Positions 14,824-22,971 of a stretch of DNA of 25,266 bases are shown here, in pieces. Below the pieces are notes generated by a model, which saw only the letters and a list, made by a program, of their open reading frames with translations, had not been told where the DNA came from and did no database searches. The stretch is taken from positions 1-25,266 of the forward strand of contig CBDAFL010000084.1 of NCBI GenBank assembly GCA_965195225.1, read 5' to 3'. The DNA comes from JAHIKV01 sp965195225 (lineage in GTDB: Bacteria > Planctomycetota > Planctomycetia > Pirellulales > Thermoguttaceae). Position 1 is the stretch's first letter. Each line of letters starts with the position of its first letter. The translations under genes were made by a program, and so were the position numbers.

Positions 14824-17397
14824 ATGTACGAGCGATTCACCGACCGTGCCCGAAAAGTGATGCAACTGGCCAATCAGGAGGCCCAGCGATTCAACCATGA
14901 ATATATCGGCACCGAACATATCCTGCTGGGCTTGATAAAAGAAGGAAGCGGAGTGGCCGCCAATGTGCTGAAGAACCTCGACGTCGATCTGCGCAAGATA
15001 CGGCTCGAGGTCGAGAAGCTCGTCCAAAGCGGGCCGGACATGGTCACGATGGGTAAGCTGCCCCAGACGCCGCGGGCAAAAAAGGTCATCGAATACTCGA
15101 TGGAAGAGGCCCGCAACCTGAACCACAACTACGTAGGCACCGAACACATCCTCCTCGGCCTGCTCCGCGAGCAGGAAGGGGTGGCCGCCCAGGTGTTGAT
15201 GAACCTCGGCTTGAAACTCGAGGACGTCCGCGAGGAAGTGTTGAACCTGCTGGGCCACGGCATGGAAAGCCCCGAAGGCGCCGAGCGGTCCGGCGGAATG
15301 GCCGGGGCGCGCAGCGGCGGCGAAGGCGGTCATCGCGCAGGCAAGTCGAAGACCCCGGCACTGGACAGTTTCGGCCGCGATCTGACCGAACTGGCCCGCC
15401 AAGGAAAGCTCGACCCGGTGATCGGACGCGAGAACGAGATCGAACGGACCATGCAAATCCTCGGCCGGCGGACGAAGAACAATCCCGTCCTGCTTGGCGA
15501 GGCGGGCGTGGGCAAGACGGCCATCGTCGAGGGTTTCGCCCAGCGGGTCGTCGAGGGCAACGTACCCGAACTGCTGCTCGAACGCCGCATCGTCGTACTT
15601 GATCTGGCGATGATGGTTGCCGGCACGAAATACCGCGGCCAGTTCGAGGAACGGATCAAGGCCGTGATGAACGAGGTCCGCCGCGCTAAGAACACGATCC
15701 TCTTCATCGACGAGTTGCACACCCTGGTCGGGGCCGGCGGCGCGGAGGGGGCCATCGACGCCAGCAACGTGCTGAAGCCCGCCCTCTCACGCGGCGAAAT
15801 ACAGTGCATCGGCGCCACTACCCTGGACGAGTATCGCAAGTACATCGAAAAAGACAGCGCTTTGGACCGCCGCTTCCAAGTGGTGATGATCGAGCCTTCG
15901 ACTAAAGCCGAGGCGGTCGAAATTCTCAAGGGACTCCGCGACCGCTACGAGCAGCACCATCACGTACGGTTCACCGACAACGCCATCGCCGCCGCCGTGG
16001 AACTGTCGAGCCGCTACATCACCGGCCGCTGTCTGCCCGACAAGGCCATCGACGTAATCGACGAGGCCGGAGCGCGCGTGCATTTGAAGTCCATGACCCG
16101 TCCTCCGAACCTGAAGGAGATCGACGAGGAAGTCGAGAAACTGAACAAGGACAAGGAAGAGGCGGTGGCCAACCAGGACTTCGAGAAAGCCGCCGCGCTC
16201 CGCGATCAGGCCGACAAGCTTAGGAAAAAGAAGCAACATATTACGCACAAATGGCGGGAGAAATCCCGCGAGACCGACGGTCTGGTCGACGAAGAGGTCA
16301 TCGCCGAGGTGGTCTCGAAGATCACCGGCGTACCGCTCACCCGGATGACCACCGAGGACTCGAAACGCCTGATGAATATGGAAGATGAATTGCACAAACG
16401 CGTGGTCAGCCAGGACGAGGCGATCCACTCGATCAGCAAGGCGGTCCGCCGCAGCCGCAGTGGATTGAAGGATCCCAAGCGGCCGACCGGTTGCTTCATC
16501 TTCGCCGGACCGACCGGCGTGGGCAAGACCCTGCTGGCAAAGGCCCTGGCCGAGTTCATGTTCGGCAACGAGGACGCGCTGATCCAGATCGACATGAGCG
16601 AGTACATGGAGAAGCACAACGTCAGCCGGCTGGTAGGCGCCCCGCCGGGATACGTGGGCTATGAGGAAGGCGGACAATTGACCGAGAAGATACGCCGCCG
16701 TCCGTACGCGGTGGTCCTTCTGGACGAAATTGAGAAGGCCCACCCCGACGTGTTCAACATGCTCTTGCAGTTGATGGAAGAGGGCCGCTTGACCGACAGC
16801 TTCGGACGGAACGTCGATTTCCGCAACTCGATTCTCATCATGACCACCAACGCCGGCGCCGAGGCGATTAAGAACGAGTCGGCCTTCGGCTTCCAGAAAC
16901 CAGACGACGACGCCTCATACGAAAGCATGAAGGCCCGGGTGCAGGAGCAGGTCGAAAAGGTCTTCCGCCCCGAGTTCCTCAACCGCGTTGACGACACCAT
17001 CGTCTTCCGCCACCTCACGCAAAACAACCTGGGCGAGGTAATCGAGATGGAATTGCGGAAGGTCCGCGAGCGGCTCACCGAGCGAGGCCTGAATCTGGTG
17101 CTCACTTCCGAGGCCAAACAATATCTCATCCGCAAGGGGAGCAACCTCGATTTTGGCGCCCGGCCGCTGCGCCGCGCGATCGAAAACTTCGTCGAGGATC
17201 CGCTCTCCGAGGAACTCCTCAAGGGCGAGTTCAAAGGCATGGACACGATCACCATCGAGGTCAAGGAAGTCGGCGACAAGAAACAGCTTACTTTCCAAGG
17301 CTCGGCAAGCGAACCGGAGGCCGAGCCTCAGCCGGTCGGCGCGGGCGCCGAAGGCTCGGGCGCCGAAGGCTCGGGCGAAAGCGACGCCACGGCGTAA
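14824..17397 (+). CDS. clpC: ATP-dependent Clp protease ATPase subunit ClpC
   Basis: From the ATG at 14824 (GGAGA nine bases upstream) this is 857 residues with the full ClpC plan. Two Clp N-terminal repeats cover 1-145. AAA+ module 1 has Walker A GEAGVGKT at 225-232 and Walker B ILFIDELH near 292. A UVR motif lies in the middle domain at about 436-470. AAA+ module 2 has Walker A GPTGVGKT at 562-569 and Walker B VLLDEIEKAH near 631-640. The protein unfolds substrates in the cytoplasm for degradation by ClpP. It ends in a low-complexity Gly/Ala/Glu tail, seen as GAEGSGAEGSGE. The alternative start at 14779 adds 15 atypical residues. clpP is not in the window. Confidence 0.97.
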   Translation: MYERFTDRARKVMQLANQEAQRFNHEYIGTEHILLGLIKEGSGVAANVLKNLDVDLRKIRLEVEKLVQSGPDMVTMGKLPQTPRAKKVIEYSMEEARNLNHNYVGTEHILLGLLREQEGVAAQVLMNLGLKLEDVREEVLNLLGHGMESPEGAERSGGMAGARSGGEGGHRAGKSKTPALDSFGRDLTELARQGKLDPVIGRENEIERTMQILGRRTKNNPVLLGEAGVGKTAIVEGFAQRVVEGNVPELLLERRIVVLDLAMMVAGTKYRGQFEERIKAVMNEVRRAKNTILFIDELHTLVGAGGAEGAIDASNVLKPALSRGEIQCIGATTLDEYRKYIEKDSALDRRFQVVMIEPSTKAEAVEILKGLRDRYEQHHHVRFTDNAIAAAVELSSRYITGRCLPDKAIDVIDEAGARVHLKSMTRPPNLKEIDEEVEKLNKDKEEAVANQDFEKAAALRDQADKLRKKKQHITHKWREKSRETDGLVDEEVIAEVVSKITGVPLTRMTTEDSKRLMNMEDELHKRVVSQDEAIHSISKAVRRSRSGLKDPKRPTGCFIFAGPTGVGKTLLAKALAEFMFGNEDALIQIDMSEYMEKHNVSRLVGAPPGYVGYEEGGQLTEKIRRRPYAVVLLDEIEKAHPDVFNMLLQLMEEGRLTDSFGRNVDFRNSILIMTTNAGAEAIKNESAFGFQKPDDDASYESMKARVQEQVEKVFRPEFLNRVDDTIVFRHLTQNNLGEVIEMELRKVRERLTERGLNLVLTSEAKQYLIRKGSNLDFGARPLRRAIENFVEDPLSEELLKGEFKGMDTITIEVKEVGDKKQLTFQGSASEPEAEPQPVGAGAEGSGAEGSGESDATA

Positions 17398-17404
17398 AGC
17401 GATT

Positions 17405-17436
17405 CTCCCCCTTTTCCAGTTGGGAGAAGGGAGAGG
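17405..17436. repeat. Imperfect inverted repeat after clpC
   Basis: CTCCCCCTTTTCC is followed by a partly complementary GGGAGAAGGGAG just past the clpC stop. It may form a weak hairpin, but it lacks a U-tract and resembles a dispersed repeat more than a terminator. Confidence 0.35.
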
Positions 17437-17496
17437 AGTGAGGACGACGAAAATCCTAGCATCAACCGTCGGCAACCGCGAATTTGAGGTGGCGAA

Positions 17497-17694
17497 ATGA
17501 AGGGCGTACAGTTCGTAGTGGATGATCGCGGAACCAAGACGGCGGCCATTATCAGCCTGAAGCATTACTCTGAGCTTTGGGAAGATTTCTACGACAGCGC
17601 CGTGGCCGATGCTCGAAAGAAGGAGCCGCGAAAGTCGCTCAAATCGGTCAAGAAACGGCTTGTGGACCGTGGGAAGTTAAACTCGAATGGCTGA
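17497..17694 (+). CDS. Type II antitoxin, Phd/RelB-like
   Basis: The 65-residue protein starts MKGVQFVVDDRG with a good GAGGTG Shine-Dalgarno. The motif FVVDDRGTKTAAIISLKHYSELWEDFYD followed by a basic, polar C-terminus (SLKSVKKRL) is typical of short antitoxins paired with RelE-type toxins. The N-terminus would contact DNA or the partner and the C-terminus would wrap the toxin. It overlaps the downstream toxin gene by 8 bp (17687-17694), the usual arrangement for coupled expression. It lies 99 bp after clpC and probably has its own promoter, which was not identified. Confidence 0.8.
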   Translation: MKGVQFVVDDRGTKTAAIISLKHYSELWEDFYDSAVADARKKEPRKSLKSVKKRLVDRGKLNSNG

Positions 17695-17947
17695 GTATGC
17701 AGTCACCTTTGCGCGTTCCGCACGCAAGGAGTTGGAATCGCTTCCGCCGGATGTCGTCGAGAGGATATGGCCGCGAATCGAGAATTTGGCGGAGGTGCCC
17801 AGACCCGCCGGATGTCGGAAGTTGAGCGGCCGACAAAATCTGTGGCGGCTCCGCGTCGGCGACTACCGTGTCGTCTACTCCGTTGATGACCGTCATCAAA
17901 ACGTCGACATTGTGGCCGTGCGCCATCGAAAGGACGCCTACCGCTAA
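17687..17947 (+). CDS. RelE/ParE-family toxin
   Basis: The 86-residue protein has the RelE fold signature: an N-terminal strand and helix (YAVTFARSARKELESLP), then KLSGRQNLWRLRVGDYRVVY and the C-terminal strand VDIVAVRHRKDAYR. RelE toxins cut mRNA at the ribosome; ParE relatives poison gyrase. The RVGDYRVVY and terminal RHRKDAYR basic residues favour the RelE mRNA-interferase branch. The gene overlaps its antitoxin by 8 bp. Length and key basic residues look intact, so it is probably functional. The MNT/HEPN genes begin 23 bp downstream. Confidence 0.9.
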   Translation: MAEYAVTFARSARKELESLPPDVVERIWPRIENLAEVPRPAGCRKLSGRQNLWRLRVGDYRVVYSVDDRHQNVDIVAVRHRKDAYR

Positions 17948-17970
17948 ATCAAATTATATGGCTGAATGGC

Positions 17971-18351
17971 ATGAGAAACCGCTGCGATCTATCTAAGATG
18001 AAACGCCAGAGGGAATTCGGCGCGGAACTCGTGGCGGAGAGGTTTCGGCAAATCAAAGCCGTCGCGTCCCGCATCGCGCAAAAAATATCCCCTCGGCGAA
18101 TCTTGCTGTTCGGTTCTCACGCCAAAGGACGCTGGGGACCGGACAGCGACGTCGATCTGCTGGTAATCAAGGATCGTTCGATGGGAAGCGACGCTTCATT
18201 GAATATTCGCCGTAAAATCGATTACTCGTTCCCCTTGGACCTGATCGTGTGCGACGCTCGCCGGCTTGCGAGACGAGTCAAAGCCGGCGATTTCTTTCTC
18301 CAAGACGCCGTGCGGTTCGGCAAGGTGCTCTATGAAAACCCTGACCGCTGA
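17971..18351 (+). CDS. MNT-type minimal nucleotidyltransferase 1 (putative antitoxin)
   Basis: The 126-residue protein carries the nucleotidyltransferase signature GS at 48-49, followed by DxD at D60 and D62 in GSHAKGRWGPDSDVDLLV, and a third acidic residue D90 in PLDLIV. Such minimal transferases accompany HEPN toxins and, in MntA/HepT-type systems, inactivate the toxin by AMPylation. The start could also be the ATG at 17998, since neither has a clear Shine-Dalgarno. The 3' end overlaps the next MNT gene by 20 bp, so the three genes to 19056 form one tight operon. Confidence 0.85.
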   Translation: MRNRCDLSKMKRQREFGAELVAERFRQIKAVASRIAQKISPRRILLFGSHAKGRWGPDSDVDLLVIKDRSMGSDASLNIRRKIDYSFPLDLIVCDARRLARRVKAGDFFLQDAVRFGKVLYENPDR

Positions 18352-18604
18352 AATCCTCGATCTTGCCGTCGAAACCGCCCGGGAGTACGGCGCCACCGAA
18401 TTGATCCTCTTCGGCAGCGCGCTGGACCCCAAAGCGGAACCGCGAGACATTGATCTCGCCTGTCGAGGTGTTCGTGGCTGGGATATTTTCGGCCTCGGCG
18501 CCGACTTGGAGGAAAAGCTCCGTGTGCCCGTAGATTTGGTGCCTCTTGATTCTCCCACAAGGTTCGGAAGATGGATTGAGGCCCACGGGAGAAGGTTGTT
18601 ATGA
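18332..18604 (+). CDS. MNT-type minimal nucleotidyltransferase 2 (putative antitoxin)
   Basis: From the ATG at 18332, with AAGGTG as Shine-Dalgarno, this is a 90-residue protein. It has GS at 28-29 in LILFGSALDP, D39 and D41 in PRDIDLA, and D68 in VPVDLV, which is a complete if minimal active site. It starts inside the previous MNT gene and its TGA overlaps the HEPN ATG in an ATGA junction. The direct overlap with the HEPN gene makes it the more likely cognate antitoxin of the two. An in-frame start at 18266 would lie deep in the upstream gene and is rejected. Confidence 0.85.
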   Translation: MKTLTAEILDLAVETAREYGATELILFGSALDPKAEPRDIDLACRGVRGWDIFGLGADLEEKLRVPVDLVPLDSPTRFGRWIEAHGRRLL

Positions 18605-19056
18605 ATATCGACTCGCTCCGCGAGGAGATTTCCATTCAGTTGGAGTATCTCGACGCCACGGTCGACGAGATCAAGGCTCTTCAAATCGACTTGGAATCAA
18701 GACAACCGACGGTGCGCGAACTTGCCGCCTCGGCTAAGTTCCTTGCCGATTTTTACACCGGCATAGAGAATATCTTGAAGAGAATTTGCCGCTGTTGCGA
18801 CGTCGAAATGCCGACTGGCGACGATTGGCATGCTGAGTTGTTCGCCCGCTTCTGTCGCCCCACATTCGAGAATTTGCCCGTCGTCTTTGACGATGATCGG
18901 AGGAAGTCGTTCGCAAAATACCGGCAGTTTCGCCATGTGGTGCGGCAAGGCTACACGATGCAACTCGACTGGGAGCTGATGGCCGAGGGCCTGGAAAACA
19001 TCGGTGACGTATACGCCGCATTCAAGTCAAAACTCCACGAATTGTATGGCGTCTGA
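18601..19056 (+). CDS. HEPN-domain protein, HepT-like (putative toxin)
   Basis: The 151-residue all-helical protein overlaps the MNT2 stop in an ATGA junction and has a good Shine-Dalgarno (GAAGG). The C-terminal segment RQFRHVVRQGY followed by LDWELMAEGL matches a HepT-like HEPN family found beside MNT genes, in which the motif usually reads R-x4-H-x-Y. Here the residue at the His position is Q116 (R111-x4-Q116-G-Y118). HEPN toxins are metal-independent RNases that need this His, so activity may be lost or changed. Y118, the equivalent of the tyrosine AMPylated in MntA/HepT, is kept. The family assignment is from memory of related sequences. Confidence 0.75.
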   Translation: MNIDSLREEISIQLEYLDATVDEIKALQIDLESRQPTVRELAASAKFLADFYTGIENILKRICRCCDVEMPTGDDWHAELFARFCRPTFENLPVVFDDDRRKSFAKYRQFRHVVRQGYTMQLDWELMAEGLENIGDVYAAFKSKLHELYGV

Positions 19057-19069
19057 CTCGACTTAACCC

Positions 19070-20404
19070 ATGCGAATCCTTGTCGTTGACGACGAAAAGA
19101 TCAAACGGGTCACCTTGACCGACGATCTTGCCGCGCAGGGACACGCGGTGGTCGGCGCCGCCGACGGTCAGGAAGCGGTCGAAAAACTCGACGCCGGACG
19201 ATTCGACGTGGTGGTGACCGACCTGAAAATGCCCCGGCTCGACGGCATCGAACTGCTCAAATGGATCAAGCAAGGCCCGCTGGCCGGCACGGAAGTCATC
19301 ATGATGACCGCCTACGGCAGCATTCCCGTGGCCGTCGAGGCGGTCAAGCTCGGCGCGATCGACTTCCTCACCAAGCCCTTCCGCAACGAGGACGTGCTGC
19401 CGCTGCTGGCCCGAATCGAGCGCGGGCGGCAAGCCGCGGCCGAATCGACGCCGGCTAGACAACCGTTCTCCGCAGAAGACGTGGAAACGACCATCGTAGG
19501 CCGCTCGGCCGACATGGAACGGGTCAAAAAGATGGTCGAAATCTCCGCCAAAACAGACGCCAACGTGCTCCTCTACGGCGAGACGGGCGTGGGTAAGGAC
19601 CTCCTGGCGACGATCGTCCACCGCAACTCGCACCGACACGGGTTCCCCTTCGTCAAAGTCGGATGCACACTGTTCCCGCCGCAGCTTATCGAAAGCGAAC
19701 TATACGGACACGAGAAAGGCTCCTTCACCGGCGCCGACCAGCAGCGAAAGGGCCGCTTCGATCTGGCCGAAGGCGGAACGCTCTACCTCGACGACATCGA
19801 CGACATCCCATTCGCCCAGCAGCCGAAGCTGTTGCGGGCGATCGAGGAGAAGGTCTTCGAGCGCGTCGGTGGCGGTTCGCCCATCAAGGCCGACGTTCGG
19901 ATCATCGCCTCGACCAAGCGGAATCTGCTGAGGAAAATCGGCGAAGGCACGTTTCGCAAAGACCTCTACTATCGGCTCGACGTGCTGCGGATCAACATCC
20001 CGCCGCTCAGGGACCGATTGGACGACCTGCCGCTGCTGACCGAGCACCTGCTGAAACGCATCGCCGCCGGACGCCCCTGCCGGATCGAACCGGAGTCGAT
20101 CGCTCTGCTCTCGCGGCACGATTGGCCGGGCAACGTCCGCGAGTTGTACCACACGCTCGAAAGGGCGCTGCTGATCGGCGGCGGAAACATCACCCCCGAC
20201 GTGTTGGCCGGCGAGATCGGTGGCCCCGAGCCGAACGATAGGTTGCCCGCCGGCGGTTTTCAGGCGGCGATCGACCACGCCGAAAAGCAACTTCTTCAAG
20301 ACGCGCTGCGCAATTCGGGCGGCAACAAGGCGGCCGCCGCCGCCGCGCTGGGTATGAAACCCTCGACCTTCCGCGACAAGCTGGCCAAGCACGGGCTCCC
20401 GTAA
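19070..20404 (+). CDS. Sigma-54-dependent response regulator (NtrC family)
   Basis: The 444-residue protein has three domains. The receiver (1-120) has D7-D8, phospho-acceptor D51, switch T80 and K102. The AAA+ activator domain (about 142-370) has Walker A GETGVGKD at 170-177, the sigma-54 contact loop GSFTGA at 217-222 (Ser in place of the usual Ala) and Walker B GGTLYLDDID at 235-244. The C-terminal Fis-type helix-turn-helix (about 405-442) includes NKAAAAAALGMKPSTFRDKL. It binds enhancer-like sites and opens sigma-54 promoters after phosphorylation. No partner kinase is nearby. It starts only 13 bp after the HEPN gene, without a Shine-Dalgarno, so it could share that transcript. Confidence 0.95.
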   Translation: MRILVVDDEKIKRVTLTDDLAAQGHAVVGAADGQEAVEKLDAGRFDVVVTDLKMPRLDGIELLKWIKQGPLAGTEVIMMTAYGSIPVAVEAVKLGAIDFLTKPFRNEDVLPLLARIERGRQAAAESTPARQPFSAEDVETTIVGRSADMERVKKMVEISAKTDANVLLYGETGVGKDLLATIVHRNSHRHGFPFVKVGCTLFPPQLIESELYGHEKGSFTGADQQRKGRFDLAEGGTLYLDDIDDIPFAQQPKLLRAIEEKVFERVGGGSPIKADVRIIASTKRNLLRKIGEGTFRKDLYYRLDVLRINIPPLRDRLDDLPLLTEHLLKRIAAGRPCRIEPESIALLSRHDWPGNVRELYHTLERALLIGGGNITPDVLAGEIGGPEPNDRLPAGGFQAAIDHAEKQLLQDALRNSGGNKAAAAAALGMKPSTFRDKLAKHGLP

Positions 20405-20426
20405 GCCAGGGTGGATTGCGGCGAAC

Positions 20427-20508
20427 ACCTTGTTCCCATGCTCCGCATGGGAACACACTGCCCGGACGCTCCGCGTCCGCGCCGGGTCTCAGCCCCGGCC
20501 TACCATCT
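20427..20508. repeat. 82-bp direct repeat, copy 1
   Basis: The unit contains the palindrome TTCCCATGCTCCGCATGGGAA and a GC-rich CGGACGCTCCGCGTCCG hairpin. It is repeated 89 bp further on with two mismatches. A related TTCCCATGCTCTGCGTGGGAA palindrome occurs at 24407-24439. Confidence 0.9.
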
Positions 20509-20515
20509 CCATTCC

Positions 20516-20597
20516 ACCTTGTTCCCATGCTCCGCATGGGAACACACTGCCCGGACGCTCCGCGTCCGCGCCGGGTCTCGGACCCGGCCTACCATCT
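20516..20597. repeat. 82-bp direct repeat, copy 2
   Basis: This second copy ends at the stop codon of the convergent unknown gene at 20597-21091. Repeat-derived DNA thus touches, and may have reshaped, the end of that gene. Confidence 0.9.
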
Positions 20598-21091
20598 TAG
20601 ACAGGCCGGGGTGGCTGATGACGGGAGTGAATCGTGGTGTATCGGTTGCCAAACTTCACCACTGTTATTTCCCTATACGGTATACGCTCGATGTCTTTCC
20701 ACTGTCCGCAGCCGTCGAAGTAATGTATCAGAACCGAGTGGTCTGCGCACTCTACAATCGGCCCGATGTAGAAATCTTCTTTCCGTTCGTTTTCTACTGT
20801 TACCGGCTTGCCGATTAGCGACGTCAAAAGGGTTCGCCAATCGTCAAGCGGGAGCGAGCGAATCGACTTTGGGGGATTTTTCCACAGCTTCTCTTTGCGC
20901 ATTAGTCGTTCGCAATAGGTGTTGGAGTCGGACGTATACGACTTTGAAACGTCACGACGGCGGATGACCACATATCCGTCGAATTCAAAGTCGTATTCTT
21001 GTTGAATGAGAATCAGTGAATTCGATTCGGCTACGACAAGGCCGTAAAGGCGATTCGGATCGATTCGCCGTCGTTCAAATGTGTGGATCAT
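20597..21091 (-). CDS. Protein of unknown function, 164 residues
   Basis: The gene is not recognised. The ATG at 21091 is chosen over an upstream TTG because AAGGA lies 11 bases before it. The protein is mixed alpha/beta without signal peptide or membrane segments. Two halves can be seen, each a short strand-rich block: YGLVVAESNSLILIQQEY...GYVVIRRRDV and GPIVECADHSVLIHYFDG...IPYREITVVKFGNRY. The repeated plan (environment strand, tyrosine-rich strand, DV or EIT turn) suggests two related beta-barrel-like units. The last ~10 residues (HQPPRP) come from repeat-like DNA next to the 82-bp repeat and may be a fortuitous extension. It is flanked on both sides by dispersed repeats, so it could be a mobile or recently acquired gene. 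Confidence 0.7.
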   Translation of the reverse strand: MIHTFERRRIDPNRLYGLVVAESNSLILIQQEYDFEFDGYVVIRRRDVSKSYTSDSNTYCERLMRKEKLWKNPPKSIRSLPLDDWRTLLTSLIGKPVTVENERKEDFYIGPIVECADHSVLIHYFDGCGQWKDIERIPYREITVVKFGNRYTTIHSRHQPPRPV

Positions 21092-21242
21092 GGGATCCAA
21101 TCCTTCCAGTATGGCTTTTCAATCCGCGTCCGCGCCGGGTCTCGACCTTAGGTTTACCCACATTTTTGTCCCGGAGGGACAGACGACAATAGCCCAGCAG
21201 TTTACTGCTGGGGCGACGGGAAGCCCCATTATTTCCCCACAA

Positions 21243-21297
21243 GTCCCGTAGGGACGGCCGAAATTGGACCACCACGGTTCGACCGTCCCTACGGGAC
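21243..21297. repeat. Inverted repeat with GTCCCGTAGGGACGG arms
   Basis: Perfect 15-bp arms at 21243-21257 and 21283-21297 flank 25 bp. Each arm is itself nearly palindromic (GTCCCGTAGGGAC). This is the form of REP-like elements that occur as inverted pairs. Confidence 0.8.
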
Positions 21298-21324
21298 GGA
21301 TAATGGATTTGGTCGGCCCTCCTC

Positions 21325-21523
21325 CCCAGCGATGAACAGGATTATGCATCCGCTATCGCTGCTATCATATTGGTGTTGAAAAATAGGGACTTACGTCAAC
21401 GGTTGTGATGATCATCATTCCAGATTTTTATGAAAATTGTTAAACTGGCATGACAAGCTCCGTTGTGGTAAGTGTTTTTCTGCTATCGTTGCTAGCGGAT
21501 GCATAATCCTGTGAATCGCTGGG
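21325..21523. mobile_element. Possible 199-bp MITE-like element with 31-bp terminal inverted repeats
   Basis: Arms at 21325-21355 and 21493-21523 are inverted copies with 29 of 31 matches. The inner ~137 bp is AT-rich and has no open frame. Size and structure fit a non-autonomous element. No target-site duplication could be identified with certainty, and no transposase is in the window. Confidence 0.45.
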
Positions 21524-21615
21524 CTATTGTCAAACGACCCTACGGGTCGAAATTCTCGTATTTCCCGAAGTTTTTCAAACAAAAAACGCGGGAGAACCTA
21601 AGGTCTCAACCCGGC

Positions 21616-22971
21616 CTACTCATCCGCGATTCTAAGCACCACCACCGACGCTATGGAATCGGGGGCTTTAGCGGGCAACGTAATCTCGACGCTGTCACTT
21701 TTTAGTGACATCAAAAGCGGCGATCGTTTCGGATCGGCCAGCAAATAGGCCGACGTCGGCTTGCCGTCCGGGGTGGGCAAAGACAACTTCCCATCCTTCG
21801 GCCAGTCGAAGACGTGCAGATACAGTTTGCCCGGCTTCCGCGTAATGCGGCCCCAGGCCGGCGCCTTCGGAAACGGACAGGCCGATGCCCCGTAGATCGA
21901 CTCGCCGTTGGTCTTCGTCCACTTGCCGATCTCGTGAAGCCGCTCGACGCTCGGGTCGGGTATCAGGCCCTCGGCGGTTGGCCCGACGTTCAGCAGATAG
22001 TTGCCGCCCTTCGAGACGATATCGATCAACATGCGGATCATCGTGGTTGACGACTTCCAATCCTGATCGTGCTTGTTGTACCCCCAATGCTTACCCATCG
22101 TCATGCACGATTCCCAATCCACCCCCGGCGGCAGCCCGTCGGCGGGAATCTCCTGCTCGGGCGTGCCGTAGTCGCCGACGATCTCTTTGCCCACGCTGAT
22201 TCCCTTCATACCCTTTCGGTTCTTGCCGACGCGGTTGTTGATGATGATGTCCGGCTGCAGGCCGCGGACGTAGGCGTAAAGGTCCTTGCCGTGCTCGTGG
22301 GTCCAGGTCTTTTCCCATTCGCCGTCGAACCAGAGGATGCCAAGCGGTCCGTAGTTCGTCACCAGTTCCTTGAGTTGCCCCTTCATAAACGGCACGTAAC
22401 GGTCCATGTCCGGCTCTCCCTTGGCCGTGTCGTTCCACTTTCTGCGTGGCGCATAGTCCGGGTGATGCCAGTCCATGATCGAGTAATAGACGCAGAACTT
22501 CAGCCCGGCCTTTTTGCACTCGGCCGCCAGTTCCTTTAGCGGATCGCGTCGGAAGGGGGTCGACATGATGCCCCAGTCGGTCAGCTTCGTGTCGAACATG
22601 GCGAAGCCGTCATGGTGCTTGCTGGTGATGACGATGTACTTCATGCCCGCCTGCTTGGCCAGAGCCACCCACGCGGCGGCGTCGAACTTCACCGGATTGA
22701 ACTGCTCGCGGTACTTTACATATTCCGACGTGGGAATACGCGCCTTCTCGAAAATCCACTCGCCGTAACTCTTCTTTTCCTTCCACTCGCCGGCCGGCAC
22801 TGAATAGAGGCCCCAGTGGATGAACATGCCGAACTTCGCCTCGCGGAACCAGGCCATTCGGGCGTCGCGATCGGCCGCGGCCTCACGCTCGAACGCGGTT
22901 TCGGCAATCGCCGCGGCGCAGCCAAACAGCACGAAAATCAGGGTTAAGGTCGTCGCCAACGGCTTGAACAT
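21616..22971 (-). CDS. Exported alpha-L-fucosidase, GH29 family
   Basis: The 451-residue protein has an N-terminal signal sequence with LFGC at 15-18, a possible but imperfect lipobox, so it is exported and perhaps lipid-anchored. The catalytic barrel shows GH29 hallmarks: WFREAKFGMFIHWG near 41-54, SKHHDGFAMFD at 117-127, and the nucleophile D216 in GILWFDGEWE. SKGGNYLLNVGPTAEG marks the end of the barrel. A short beta-rich C-terminal domain follows. It removes alpha-L-fucose from glycans, in line with planctomycete use of algal or host polysaccharides. AAGGAG lies about ten bases before the ATG at 22971. It stands alone, with no sulfatase or transporter next to it. Confidence 0.95.
   Translation of the reverse strand: MFKPLATTLTLIFVLFGCAAAIAETAFEREAAADRDARMAWFREAKFGMFIHWGLYSVPAGEWKEKKSYGEWIFEKARIPTSEYVKYREQFNPVKFDAAAWVALAKQAGMKYIVITSKHHDGFAMFDTKLTDWGIMSTPFRRDPLKELAAECKKAGLKFCVYYSIMDWHHPDYAPRRKWNDTAKGEPDMDRYVPFMKGQLKELVTNYGPLGILWFDGEWEKTWTHEHGKDLYAYVRGLQPDIIINNRVGKNRKGMKGISVGKEIVGDYGTPEQEIPADGLPPGVDWESCMTMGKHWGYNKHDQDWKSSTTMIRMLIDIVSKGGNYLLNVGPTAEGLIPDPSVERLHEIGKWTKTNGESIYGASACPFPKAPAWGRITRKPGKLYLHVFDWPKDGKLSLPTPDGKPTSAYLLADPKRSPLLMSLKSDSVEITLPAKAPDSIASVVVLRIADE

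Larger units (their letters stand above)
21092..21615. other. 524-bp repeat-rich intergenic region
   Basis: The gap between the unknown gene and the fucosidase gene holds no supported gene. It contains a small palindrome CCCAGCAG/CTGCTGGG at 21193-21212, an inverted repeat at 21243-21297, a MITE-like element at 21325-21523, and a 12-bp inverted pair GACAATAGCCCA at 21185-21196 and 21520-21531. The inner part of the MITE-like element is AT-rich. Confidence 0.7.

Noticed and set aside
2180..21397. Shared 11-mer GACGTAAGTCC at 2180-2190 and inverted at 21387-21397
   Set aside because: It is too short to argue for a common element without a genome-wide search, and the flanks do not match.
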